Positions 42,232 through 53,836 of a stretch of 64,000 bases of DNA are shown here, piece by piece. The position numbers and the translations under genes are program-made. The notes beneath the pieces are model-generated. The model did no database searches. It was not told the origin of the DNA and saw nothing but the letters and a program-made list of their open reading frames with translations. This DNA is from Aquatica leii (Eukaryota > Arthropoda > Insecta > Coleoptera > Lampyridae), in the NCBI GenBank assembly GCA_035610365.1, contig CM069434.1, positions 103,466,806-103,530,805 of the forward strand, read 5' to 3'. Numbering within the stretch: position 1 is the first letter of the stretch; every line of letters begins with the position of its first letter.

Positions 42232-42597
42232 TGGAACATTCGCGAAGGATTTCCAAAATGTGTATAAATACGCTACAAATGAATCATAGGTCAGTTATTT
42301 CCCGTAATTCGAAGACGGCAGTGTTAAGAAGATTATTCAATTCTAAATAAATAAGTAATTAATGAGTATGAGATAAACTACGGTGTATAATCTTGTACGT
42401 GACTTTAGTGTAAACAAACAATAAGTGTTAAATAGTTATCCGCGGACTTTATCTTTGTGTAAGTGATAGTGTTATACATAAATTATATTGTAAGTGTTTT
42501 TCATTAAATTTTCTTAGATTAAATTAGTTCAGTTAGTTTAAACGTGTATATATATTTTTAGTAAAAATAAATTAGTTTTAATATTAATAACGCAACA
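42232..42597 (+). repeat. 5' LTR of the gypsy-like fossil
   Basis: Starts TGGAACATTCGCGAAGG and ends near GCAACA. It matches 44937-45376 best in the first 20 and the last 90 bases. Confidence 0.65.
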
Positions 42598-44936
42598 TTG
42601 ATATCAGATGTCCGGTTTAAAACCCGTGGAAATCGTGTAAATAAATAAAGCTGTTCGCGATTTTTAGTGTAAATATCATTAAGTAATATCGCTCCCGTAA
42701 TAAAAACATTAATTGCGTAAATAAATATAACTTTAGTTCGCATTTAATCATAGCTGTTCCATTTCGTTAAACTAGTGTCGGGCATTATTAAAATTTAGTG
42801 TTAATAATTACTTTTTTTATTATTATTCGTGGTTAAATTTATGCCGGTGACGCGTTTGCAAGCAGTTAAAATAGATTGAAAAATATTTCAAATTCTCGAA
42901 TCGATGAATAAAAATATGGAAGAAAATAATAGGAAAATGGGCGAAAATTCTCAGAAAATTGAAGAAAAGCTATCCGAACATTCTTAGAAATTGGAAGAAA
43001 ATTCTAGAAAAATGGAAAAAAAACTGTCTGAAAATTCTCAGAAAATAGAAGAAAAATTGTTGGAAAATTCTAGAAGTTTAAAAGAAGAAATTCAAAGAAA
43101 TCACATAAAGACTATTGAGGAGCAAATACAAGTTAGTACAGAAAACCAAATTAAAATTGTTTAAGTAGAAACTCAAACAGATATGTTAAATTTAAAAGAA
43201 GAAATTTGCGAGTCTGTGAATGACAAAATAGAAGCAGTAGTAGACAGAATGAAACTGCTTAAAAAAAAATAAACCAAAGGAATTGACATGGCGAGTAAAG
43301 ATTTATTAATGGATCATAAGGAGGAAACCACTCACAAGTTTAAAGTTGTACCTCTAAATTTTGATGGTATAAAGTTTAATGGTCAACCTACTACAAGCAG
43401 TTTGAAGCCGCAGCTACAGCTAATAGTTAGAGCAACAAGCAGAAAGCGACGTCTTTAATAGTGTCCTTACGTGGAGAAGCGCTGAGAATTTTACAAATTG
43501 TTCCTGACCAGCTGCAAGTACGAACTCTTAATTTCACGATTAGAAATGAGATATGGAGATGCTCATCTTCAACAAGTATATCAAGTTCAAATTAAAAGTC
43601 GGGTTCAGAAAGCTGCCGAAAGTCTTCAAGAGTTTGAGGCTGACATCGCCAGATTAACACGGTTTGCACCAGATACCTTCTTGGAACAGTTGGCTATTCA
43701 AACCTTTGTAGACGGCCTCCGAGACAACGAAACGCAGCAGGCTCTCCGGTTAGCTCGATCAAAGACATTGAGAGAAGACGTGATTCTGCCTGCGAGAACT
43801 GAAAGTGTGATGATGCCACGCCTGGATGGAAATCTCCGGAAAGGCTACATACGCGCGATTGAACTAATGGAGGGCGGCCCATAGGCATCGCCAGTGGTTT
43901 TTTATGTTAGACTTAAAGAGTGGTTACTGGCAGGTAGAATTGGAACCCAAGGATTGTGGCAGTTCACTGTGATGCCCTTTGGCCTGTGTAACGCTCCTGC
44001 AACGTTCGAGCGTTTGATCGCAAGGTCGTTTCCAGAATGCGATTCGGGAAATAAATACATCCTGGTAGCGATGGAGTATTTTACAAAATGAACGGAGGCT
44101 TACGCCATACCCAATCAAGAAGCAGCTACAGTCGCAGACGTATTAGTAAAAGAGTTTTTTTGCCGGTTTGGAGTTCCGTTGGAATTACACTCCGATCAAG
44201 ACCGCAACTTTGAGTCTGGGCTGTTTCAAGAAGTTTGCCGACTGTTGGGAATTAAGAAAACTCGGACTCTCTCCATCCTCAATCTGATGGCATGGTTAAA
44301 CGGATGAATCGGACAATGGGAAAATAGTTAGCCAAAGTAGTGTCCAAACACCAAAGAAACTGGGATCAGTACTTGCACCTTTTCCTAATGGTATACCGAT
44401 TATCTGTTCACGAAAGCACAGGCCAAACACCATCCTGTGTGATGCTCGGTCGCGAAATACGACTGCCATACGACCTCCAATTTGGAGGAAGACCGGAAAA
44501 AGAAGTTGCTGGAGAACATTACGTTAACAAGCTGACTAAGAGGCTAGACAAAGTACATGAAGAACTACGAAAACAGCAACCGGCAGTCGGAAAAGTTTTA
44601 AGACTACGCGGTGACAGACGCTTCGTTTTCTTTCTGGTCACCAAGAAATACTCACGTAGCAAGCCCTTATACGAAAATTCTCAAGAGAGAAATGGAGTTC
44701 CACAAAATTAAAAAATCAGCAGTACCCAAGCTTGGTTGTGGCCTAGATCAATTGGATTGGAGGACAGTTCAAAATATGCTAGAGGTCGTCTTCTGAGGAA
44801 CAAACGTTCAAGTGTTGGTCTGCAGTTACCACCCAAGTGGACTATCGGGTCAGCTGCCGCTATCGCCACGATCCATTCTACCGGTGTCGCATTTAGTTTC
44901 CTGTTCTGAGACAGAACAGGCTTAAGAACGGGGCAG

Positions 44937-45376
44937 TGGAACATTCGCGAATAACGTCGAGTCTACGGTTCAATAAAGCCAAATTCCAGATAGCGATAAC
45001 GATAAATGTAAAAAGGTTGCAAATGTTCTAGACCGAGATAACATGAATGTATAAGAAGTGTTCAAGCATACGGAATGTCAGTTCTGTATCGGCAGTTACT
45101 GAATGAAGTAAAAGTGTTGTTACGGTGAAGATAAATAAGTGATTAGCACGTGCGAAGTCTTAAATAAATAAAGTGTACATCGAGTGAAAGTGAACGTGAC
45201 TTTTAAAGTAAACAACTGTGGACCTATTAGTGATAGCGTATTATTGCTTTGTATAAATTACCGTAAGTTGTTAGTCTTAGATAGTTAGATTTAATTAGTT
45301 CGGTTAGTTTAAACGTGTACATATTTTTAGTATAAGTAAAAATAAATTAGTTTTAATAATAATAAAATTCGTTACA
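44937..45376 (+). repeat. 3' LTR of the gypsy-like fossil
   Basis: Preceded by a purine-rich tract AAGAACGGGGCAG and ends near CGTTACA. Confidence 0.65.
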
Positions 45377-46003
45377 ATGCTAATTATCATTTTTGTTGGA
45401 TAAAAACTGTATCTAGATTAGTTTGCAATTGACTTCTCATACAACAAAACTATTTATTTGCGATCGTTGTTTGCAATACTATCAGCGAAATAAATAATTA
45501 TTATTAGATTTAAACAATAAAATTATTGTATTTAAAGGAAATAACGGTAAAATATGGAATATTGCATTATTTAACAATAGTTATTCAATCTAACCTTTAT
45601 CAATTAGAAAAGACGGTAATGCAAATAAACTTAATTATATTTAATTATTTAATACGTTAATGTAATGTGGTTATATTAATTTTAAACTAAATTTACGACT
45701 TCGTGAAAAAAAAAACAAAAGAACACACATAAACACTAACGATTTTACTAAAAATTTATTATATAAAAAAAAATTGAAAATAGTCCAAACATCCAAACAA
45801 ATGTTTTAAATTAAATTTACCTTATTAATTAATTCTTATTTTAATATAATTTTTGTCAGCTGTATTATAAGTATTACATACTTATTTTTATTACTATATG
45901 AACATTTTTTAAAAGATTTTATTAAAAATATTTTTTTATTACACGCGTCATATTAAGCATCTCACATGTCATTTTCCCATCTCCTATAAGTTATTTCTCA
46001 TCA
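45377..46003. other. Intergenic, AT-rich
   Basis: No gene or repeat recognised. Confidence 0.4.
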
Positions 46004-46530
46004 GCCATTTTGAAACTACCAAATCACCACCTTATTTGATACTTATTTATCTTAATTATCACCCTTGCGCAGCGCCATTTAGAAATTTTTTAAATTACCG
46101 CCATGTTTTTTTAAATTGCGTTCCACTATTCGGCGATTTCCTTTTTTCAAAGTTACTATTTTTACCGTCTACGCTAATTGCCAACCACCATCTTACTTTG
46201 ATCATTTCTTTTTTTTTTAATTTAACCGCCATTTTACATACTCGCACACCACTAACACTATTCTTTATTTATCATAACCATAACTAACAACCACACTTCT
46301 GCATAGCGCCGTTCGGACATTTTTTTATTTACCGCTATTTTTTAAATCATCCGCCATTTGTATACCACCATTTTGGCATTTTATTTTTTAAATTTACCGC
46401 CATTTTATTGTACACGCCCATCACAACCCGCAATCCGTCATCTTACTACAGTCATTTACTTTTTTTAATTTTACCGCCATTTTACACACCCTTACACCAC
46501 CAACACCACCCTTTTACACTTCTACCATGC
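46004..46530. repeat. Two-copy direct repeat, about 250 bp, pyrimidine-rich, GCCAT-rich
   Basis: CATCTTACT..CATTT..TTTTAATTT..ACCGCCATTTTACA at 46189 recurs at 46439, an offset of 250 bp. The flanking parts (GCGCAGCGCCATTTAGA and GCATAGCGCCGTTCGGA) also align with one another. The plus strand is poor in G and rich in C and T. GCCAT occurs seven times (46004, 46074, 46100, 46228, 46353, 46399, 46476), mostly as ACCGCCATTTT. Confidence 0.6.
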
Positions 46531-48286
46531 CTTCAACAGCTTCTTCATCTTCTTCATAACGACCTTCAACCCTGTTGGTCCACTAGATGAAGTCATTGAG
46601 AGCCGAAGTTGATGGATGTGTCCCAGAACATACTTCTCATAACTACTCGTACAGTTTTACCACGAAGTGTTCCTAGTCGACTTATTTAAAATTAAGATTA
46701 TCTATTTATTTGGTCTACATCAATTGCAGAAATGTGATACAAACGTGCAAATAAAAATTAAATATTTTGTACTGGCTGAAATGATTTCATTTCGTTATAC
46801 GTGGTTGTATGTAACATCGTCAATTTAAATTTTTAATCAAAGCGTAACAAAACGTTAAAAGATATTTCGAGCTAAAATCTAAACCTTAAACTGCAAGAAA
46901 ACAAAAGTCAAGATTCTAAACGCCAAACTCTAAAAGTGTTATTTCATATTGAATACTGTTATAGTTTTACTGACTTAGCTTGACATATTATTCTACAATT
47001 GTTCACCAGCCGCTACTGTTGTTTACATTTAGTTAAATTGACAAGACGCAAACACATAAAGTTTGGTAACATCATTTGTTGGAGTTCTAAATAGCTATTT
47101 CTAAACGATTTTCTTTTAATTTTTTACCATCCAAACTATCTAATATTTTTTATAAATCAACGACACTAGTGATAGAATTCAAATAGAGTTTCAAAAGTTT
47201 AAAACAATTTTCAAGATTATTGCCGTTAATTTTGAAAAAGCTGAAAAACTTTTAACGCCGTTCTATCATAATTATTGAAAACGTTAACTAGTAAGAAACA
47301 GATACAATTTATACTAGCATTTCGATAAACCTGAAAAGCAATTTCTTCTGGAATAAAAAAAATTACTGAATGGTTTATTGGCATTTATAATACAGTACAA
47401 TAAAAGTGTTTAAACTTTTTGTAAAAGCTTTCTTAAAAAACTAAACAATTTGTTGAATTTAAGCTATAGCATTAAAAACGTTTACAAAAGCGGTATAAAT
47501 ATAAATATAAAATACATTGATTATTTGAATTACCTTTTATTGCTGGTATAAAAATACAAACCAGTCTTATTTTAAAGCCCTTTATATTAAAAACAACTGT
47601 CGTACCTTATCTTACTTCATTCTATAAGAATATAGAATATTTGGCACAACAGATTATTTTAGAAAAAATAAATTAGAAATAAATAGTGTTCTTACATTTA
47701 AATTTGAGATCTTTGGAAATACAATGGTGTCGATTTTAAATTATAGCCATTCAGGGCAGTTATTTGGTTTTTTAAATTACTTTATCCAAATATCTCAACC
47801 ACTTTTTAATCACAGTATATCACACTGACTCAATGCGTTTCTGAGATATTTAGCAACTCTTATGCGTTTAAAAATATAATGAAAGATTGAAAAAACCAAT
47901 TGAAATGTCCTTACTGAAAAAACTTTTTTCGGATTATTACATTACAGTTGATAAATTACATCCTAGTAAAATATCTTTTATAATAACATTGTTCAAAGAT
48001 TTTCAAATCTTTCATTATGGTATACAAAATAAATTTAATCTAAACTTACACTATAAACAAATTAAAAATTGAGTATAAATTACTACTTGACTACATATTC
48101 AAACATTGATTTTTATTTAGGCCACGTAACAATATAAAGCCTTTACAGACTATTCTATTAATAAACAAGTTCAAAAACAAACTTTTAAATATGCAACTGT
48201 CATCACACTTCATACTAATTATAGAGATAAATGATCAGTCATAAATATTAATAAAACGTGCATACACACATGAGCATTGGTAAGTA
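46531..48286. other. Intergenic, unassigned
   Basis: AT-rich with no convincing gene. A short open frame at 47887-48072 has no recognisable features and is taken as chance. Confidence 0.4.
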
Positions 48287-49154
48287 CCCAATCAACAAGG
48301 AAACATTTTCGAAATGTTTTTTTCAACATTTTACAAAAGATATATTTACATTTTTAAAAACATTGCAAAAACGTCTTAATGGCCAGAATTACGTTGCAAA
48401 GTCAATATTAGAAAAACATTCTAAAAATGTTTAAAAAACATTATTTATAATATTATTTATATATATTTATATTATTTTACAAATGTTACATTAATGTATA
48501 AAAAATGTATAATCAACGTTTTTTTTTTAATATTGCAATATACTTAAGGGCAGTTCTACAATCATGGTATAAATGTAAGTTTACTTATACTTGTTTTAAT
48601 TTTAAAATACTGACATTTTTGGCTGTTAGTTTTATTTATACTAGCCAATAACGACAGCATTTTACAACCAAATTAAGTATAACTTAACTGACATTTATAC
48701 CATTATTATAGAACCAGCCCTAAAATGCTTACAAAAGATAAACAATACAATCTTCGTGTAGTCTAAATACTTCAATTTCATGTGGTTGTAAACGCATTTG
48801 GTACCTATAACAAAAATTAACAGATTAACATAAAAGTAAAACAAACATTATTCATGTAATTACTTTATAATAATTGAAATAATTATAATAAACCTCACAT
48901 AAGTTTCCAATTAATTAAAAAATTTTCTATTTTATGGATAGGATCCTTCAGAGTGGAAAAACGACCACATTAAAAACAACCATTATCTGTTGCTAAGGCC
49001 TGAACAATAAAGGTTGTTTTTATTGTTGCCGTTCCTTCACATCGAAGGATATTAGCTATAAAATAAGAAAACTTTTGACTACCTCTTTGTGTAAAAACGA
49101 AAACCAGAACAACTAACAATCCAAGATTTTGAAACTTTGTACACACAAAATAAT

Positions 49155-49629
49155 GACTACGTTTACACGAACACATAACACAGGTTTTAATAACACCGTT
49201 GTTATTAGAGCCTGTGTAAAGTAACGTGTAAACGAGACTAACACCAATTTTATTAAAACAGGTTTTAGTAAAGCTACGCCTGTTGAACAACAGCGTAGCG
49301 TTACTAAAGCCTATGTTACAAAACGTGTAAACACTCTTTGATATAACATCGGCTTTAATAAAGTAGTAAGCGTGAATTGTGGTACATGAATGAAACTGGG
49401 CACTCTAAAAAACGAATTGCAGCAACAACAAACTAAAATATCGATGGTAAATTTCGTTATTTACTATTGGTAGTAGTTTTATGTGTTAATAACGCCGATT
49501 TACTACACAGACTTTAAACCGGTGTTAATAACGCCACTTTATTTGGTTCGTGTAAATAGCTGTTGGAAACCGTTATTAATAAAACCGATGTTGTTAAAAC
49601 CTATGTTATTTTTTCGTGTAAACGTAGTC
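49155..49629. mobile_element. Nested MITE, about 475 bp
   Basis: Ends GACTACGTTTACACGA and TCGTGTAAACGTAGTC are perfect inverted copies, flanked by AAT (3 bp; a 4-bp reading AATG is also possible). The empty site is seen in copy 1 of the host element (complement AATAATGCTACATC, near 9315-9330). The interior has several further AGGTTTTAATAACACCG-type motifs in both orientations. No coding sequence. Confidence 0.85.
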
Positions 49630-50356
49630 AATGCTGAAAAAATTACATACCAAGATTAATTGGTTATTGAGCACGTTCAAATCTCCCATTTGGCTAACAT
49701 CATATCAATTTGATAACCTTAAAACATCACATAGAATGGAAATCATAAAGTACATAGAACGAACGTTTTAGTGTACCACTGCTGTAACAAATAACATTAT
49801 ACTTCAACAAATTTTCTTGCAACAAAAAAACAAAGAAAAACGTACCATAATAAATGCTGATATAAACTAAAAGTATCTATTTGAGTTTCACTAGAACGCA
49901 AATTAGAACGATTAAACTGACGCTAACAATACATTACACAGCATAGCGAGTAATACCATGAAAATTGTTAATTCGTTGAAGCTGTTGAAGCTTAAAATAT
50001 AATGCAATTATAATATACAAAATCACCATCTTTTCACGCAGACTGGTACTTTGCGCAAACGCGGTTATTAAGTACTTAATTCAAATTTGCAAGAAAGTTT
50101 TTAGAAAAACGAAAAGGTTTAATATGTATTTATTAATAATATGTAACAAAATTTTATGTAATTGTGTTTTTATTACAATATATAAAAGAAACAAGTGTAT
50201 AGGTGAAAGCAAACAAAAGTATGATTTCTAATAAAGTAAAAACGTTTTTTATGTTACTAAAAAATGTTTTAGAAAACATTTTTTAAATATTTCAATATCA
50301 ATGTTTAAATGAAATATTTTTAAAACGCAACATAAATATTTTTTTGAAAAACATTT

Positions 50357-50362
50357 TTTATT
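50357..50362 (-). terminator. Possible polyadenylation signal for Neurotactin, inside the TIR element
   Basis: AATAAA on the minus strand (within CGAAATAAAAAATG), 141 bp after the Neurotactin stop. No AATAAA is seen between the stop and the element. Confidence 0.35.
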
Positions 50363-50502
50363 TCGACTATTTTAAAACGTTGTAACGTTTTTAAAACATG
50401 AAAAAAACGTTTCCTTGCTGATTGGGTATATCCAGTAAATTTAATAAATACTGATGGTAGTTAATTGCTTAAAAATGCAAGCAATAACAGTAAAGATGTT
50501 AT

Positions 50503-52226
50503 TTAATCTAGTTGTGCATATCGAGGAACAATATCTTTCTTAATCCAATAATCACAATGAGTATAATTAGCTGCAGACACAACATCTTGTTCCACGATTA
50601 AAATTTTATTTGACAGTTGCTGTGGTTGCACTTTTCCGTGCCAAACAAAATAATAAAACAGCTGTTGTAATGCTGAAACATACCGCTTTTGTTCTGCAGT
50701 TTTTGGTTCGTATCGACCTAAAATTGCATCAACGTCCGAATCAACGTCGGCTACGTTTAATTCTCCTCTTGTTTGTGTCACTACATAAAATGTAGCGTTA
50801 CGCATTTGCGTTGACACTGCTAACAACGGGCATACTATTCTGATATCCGATATCATAGCACTTAGTCCTTGATATGTTGAAGGATATAACTTTAAAACTT
50901 CGTCAACAACATTTAATTGGCCCAATTTAGAATCTTCAACATGTTGTCGAACTAATTCTTCAGTCCACTCTTTGTGTTTAAAAAACAGTTTTTCAGAAGC
51001 ACCTGCATGTGCCGTGGTACCAAGAACTAATTTTACTGGTAGACCTTCTTCGGAAGCCCATATTTGGCCAGGATGTTCCTTCAAAATGTTTCCATCTAGG
51101 ACTAACCATTCGTGGCGTTTATCGGGCTCTTCCGTTTTTGATGGCAAATCAGGTTGTGGTTTTCGCCAAGTATCTGTAACTGAATTAACTAGATATTCGG
51201 CGTCTGCTTTCAGGAGACATTCGGCTGACTCGCATTGAACATTTGACATGTAATGCTTGTTTCCCATTTCTGATTCCATTAAAGTTTTACCGGGAAAGAT
51301 AGCACCACCAGAAGTTGCCCAAGCTTGCTTAAATAATTTCTCAGCTCCTCTTGTTGCTGCTAAGGCAGTTACTAAAGTTGCACCAGCTCTGTGGCCAAAT
51401 AAAGTAACTGACCTACGATCTCCACCAAAGTGTTCGATATTATATTGAATCCATTTTAAAGCTTGGACAATATCAGACAACCCATAATTTCCAGATGTTG
51501 GTAAGTGTACAGATTCAGTGAGCTCTTTAACAGCCAAAAATCCTAATACGCCTAATCGAAAATTAGGCCTGACAAAAATAACATCGCGCGATCTTGCATA
51601 TCTAGCTTATGGACGCATTTTTGCTGGAGATCCACCAATTAAACTTTCTGTTCCGATAAGCACAACTACCGGAAGAGGCGTATCATACCGTACGTATGGA
51701 GTAACAACGTCCAAAGTTAAACAATCTTCGGAACCAGCAACCGTACCGTTACCATAAATTTGCAAACAATAATTAGTTGCGTTATGAGTCAAAAGAGGCG
51801 TGGTGTTATTCCAACAATAAGATATAGAGTTTAATGGTTGAGCCGATTTAAATCGTAAATCGTCGATTGGTGGTCGAGCGTAAGGAATGCCCCGAAAAGC
51901 AACGGCACTATCTTCTAATACCCTAAAAACATTTTATTATATACATGACCTTGTCAAATAATCTTCACAATTTATACTTAGAAAATAAAATTACTTTGTT
52001 AACCATCTTTTTAATCCTTCCTTATAAAAAATTAAACGAGTATTAACTGTAAGAATTATAAACATACCCTTCAACTCGACCGCAGCTGGTTATAGTCTCT
52101 ACGAACCTTCCATCCCGAATAGGTACAGAGTTGTCAGGAGCAATTGGAATTGTTACAGTGATTATGATAATTAAGAACATGATCAAGAAAAAGGGTTTAA
52201 GGTAGAAAAAGGAGAAAGAAATTTGA
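50503..52226 (-). CDS. Nrt: Neurotactin, membrane span and esterase-like ectodomain (5' exons not found)
   Basis: Neurotactin is a type II membrane adhesion protein of arthropod neurons and epithelia; its ectodomain is a catalytically dead cholinesterase-like fold that binds Amalgam in Drosophila. Exon 52226-52068 gives a hydrophobic span (FFLIMFLIIIITVTIPIAP) and RDGRFVETITSCGRVEG. After a 145-nt intron, exon 51922-50503 gives EDSAVAFRGIPYARPP, GSEDCLTLDVVTPYV, DVIFVRPNFRLGVLGFL, GGDRRSVTLFGHRAGATLV, ISDIRIVCPLLA, QQLFYYFVWHG and the C-terminus DYWIKKDIVPRYAQLD. The nucleophile elbow is GHRAG where esterases have GESAG, the known Neurotactin state. The match to Drosophila Nrt runs to the last residues. 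Oddity: an in-frame TAA at 51607-51609, where Drosophila has Ser in RPSARYSRS. The 52226 acceptor is weak and the cytoplasmic exons were not found. Confidence 0.9.
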
Positions 52227-53828
52227 CTAAAGTATAATTTAAAAGCATTAAGGCATAGAATCGAAAAAGATATGACAAAACTCAAATAAATAGACTAATA
52301 AAACCTACAAATAAAAAAAGAATAAGTAAACACACATTTAACGAACAAATATCTAAAGTTGAACACAATAAAGAAACTCATAAAAATAATAACAAATTAG
52401 AAAAAACTAAAAAAAAAAAGAAAAACCATTATAAAGAATATTGTTAACAAAAATAGATGATATAGTTACAAGATGCACGAAAAAACTAAAGTAGGGTGTA
52501 AACCACACAAAGACTACAAGCTATACACTGATAATTATCAGACCACATAAAAACAAATACGTTGCAAAACCAATAAAATGAAAAGTAGTATGGTTACAAT
52601 GGAAATAAAAAACAAAAATTAACGAATTAAAAAATCGAAATTGAAGTAATAACATTAAGATGGACTAGATAAAATGTTAAAGCATACTAACAAAAAGCAA
52701 GTTTAAGCGAACTAATATTAAAGAGTCTAACAAGAGTTAAAAGATAAGAAAATAGCAACAACTATTAGAGGAAAACGATAAACATATACAAAATTAAATT
52801 TAAAACAGTAGATATAAAAGAAACAGAACAAAAAAGAAATTAATAGAGAAAAAATACAAAAAAATGAGCAAACACCGACAAAATGTTAAATGCAACAATA
52901 AAGAAATCAATGAAAAACGTATTCAATAAATAATCTAATCAAACTGAAGATTTTAATTTCTTACATGATTTTATTAAATTTTACTAGTAGCTAAAAAACA
53001 TATTTAATGTTTTAAGTTTAAAATAAGATAATACGACCAAAAACCCACTGACTGGTATACTTACCGCAAATACAAACAAATGTCTTAAAAAAACTAAAAG
53101 AATTAATTTAGTTATCAATAAATTAAAAGGTTGCAATTACGGCACATAACATCAAAGATTTTTTTGGATCATTTATTTCTGACTAGTTGGCATGTTTAGC
53201 ATTTGCATCTTTCTATAAAATATGATCTTTTGTTTTATAAACGGTATTAGTGATGTAGTATATATAGATACTACCATTGATACTACTTATATTTTACAAA
53301 CTTTATTGTAGTGCTTTTTTTATTGTGTTCTATCCGTGTCAATAACCTAAATAACAAAATATTTGGCTAAAACTTGCTGTCTGATTATGGTATAGTACAA
53401 CATTTTGCAATAATGTGTTTATATTGGAATACAATATTTGGTCAATAATCATAAAAATGTAGGTATTACCAAAGTAAAAGGTAATTTGATTAACCTTGGT
53501 TATTGTTTGTGACGCTGTCGAAACTATAAGCTTAAGTAAAGTAGGATTAGTCTCTTTGTTCATCATTTCTTTGAAGGTGTATTTTTAGTTACTATTTAAG
53601 CATTACTCATGCATTTTATGGTATATACGGGGAAGGAGGGTTGAACACCTGTGTACCTGTAGGGTGTTGGAAAGTTTTTGGTCAGTTTTAAGATACAAGT
53701 ACCGATGTAAACGTAGAAGCAGTTGTTAGAGAATATTAAATGTTAAATAAGCAATTTATTGTTTTATTTAATGACGATAATGTGCATTTGCACGCCAAGG
53801 CGAATTAATTTATTGCCAATTAAGAACA
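52227..53828. other. Probable Neurotactin intron, A-rich on the plus strand
   Basis: From about 52280 to 52960 the plus strand is very rich in A and poor in C and T, with many AAAAA runs, so the sense strand of Neurotactin is T-rich. No coding sequence, repeat unit or transposon end was recognised. Confidence 0.4.
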
Positions 53829-53836
53829 GTTATAAT

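Larger units (their letters stand above)
42232..45376 (+). mobile_element. Ty3/gypsy-like retrotransposon fossil with two LTRs
   Basis: LTR-like ends at 42232-42597 and 44937-45376 both start TGGAACATTCGCGAA and share the tail TTAGTTTAAACGTGTA..TTTTTAGT and AAAAATAAATTAGTTTTAAT. Between them: a gag leader with a heptad-like repeat (NSQKIEEKLSE type, 42900-43100), a retrotransposon gag domain (YGDAHLQQVYQVQIKSRVQ, FVDGLRDNETQQALRLA), reverse transcriptase residues (WQFTVMPFGLCNAPATFERL) and integrase residues (YFTKWTEAYAIP type, LELHSDQDRNFESGLFQEVC, SVHESTGQTPSCVMLGREI). It is about 3.1 kb, well below the usual gypsy length. The element is broken, with many breaks, and old (the LTRs differ in length and sequence). 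Confidence 0.9.
48287..50426. mobile_element. Non-autonomous TIR element, copy 2 (CCCAATCA family), with nested MITE
   Basis: Ends CCCAATCAACAAGGAAAC and TTTCCTTGCTGATTGGG, flanked by TA on both sides. It is in the opposite orientation to copy 1 (8535-10167) and collinear with it, apart from a MITE of about 475 bp at 49155-49629. Without the MITE it is about 1665 bp against 1633 bp for copy 1. It carries the same internal inverted repeat near 48930-49070. Its right end lies 76 bp past the Neurotactin stop codon, so it probably forms part of that gene's 3' UTR. Confidence 0.82.

Noticed and set aside
50610-51757. Several plus-strand open frames over the Neurotactin exon
   Set aside because: Antisense shadows of a strongly recognised minus-strand gene.
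51607-51792. Separate small gene on the minus strand
   Set aside because: It is the same reading frame as the main Neurotactin exon, separated only by the in-frame TAA.
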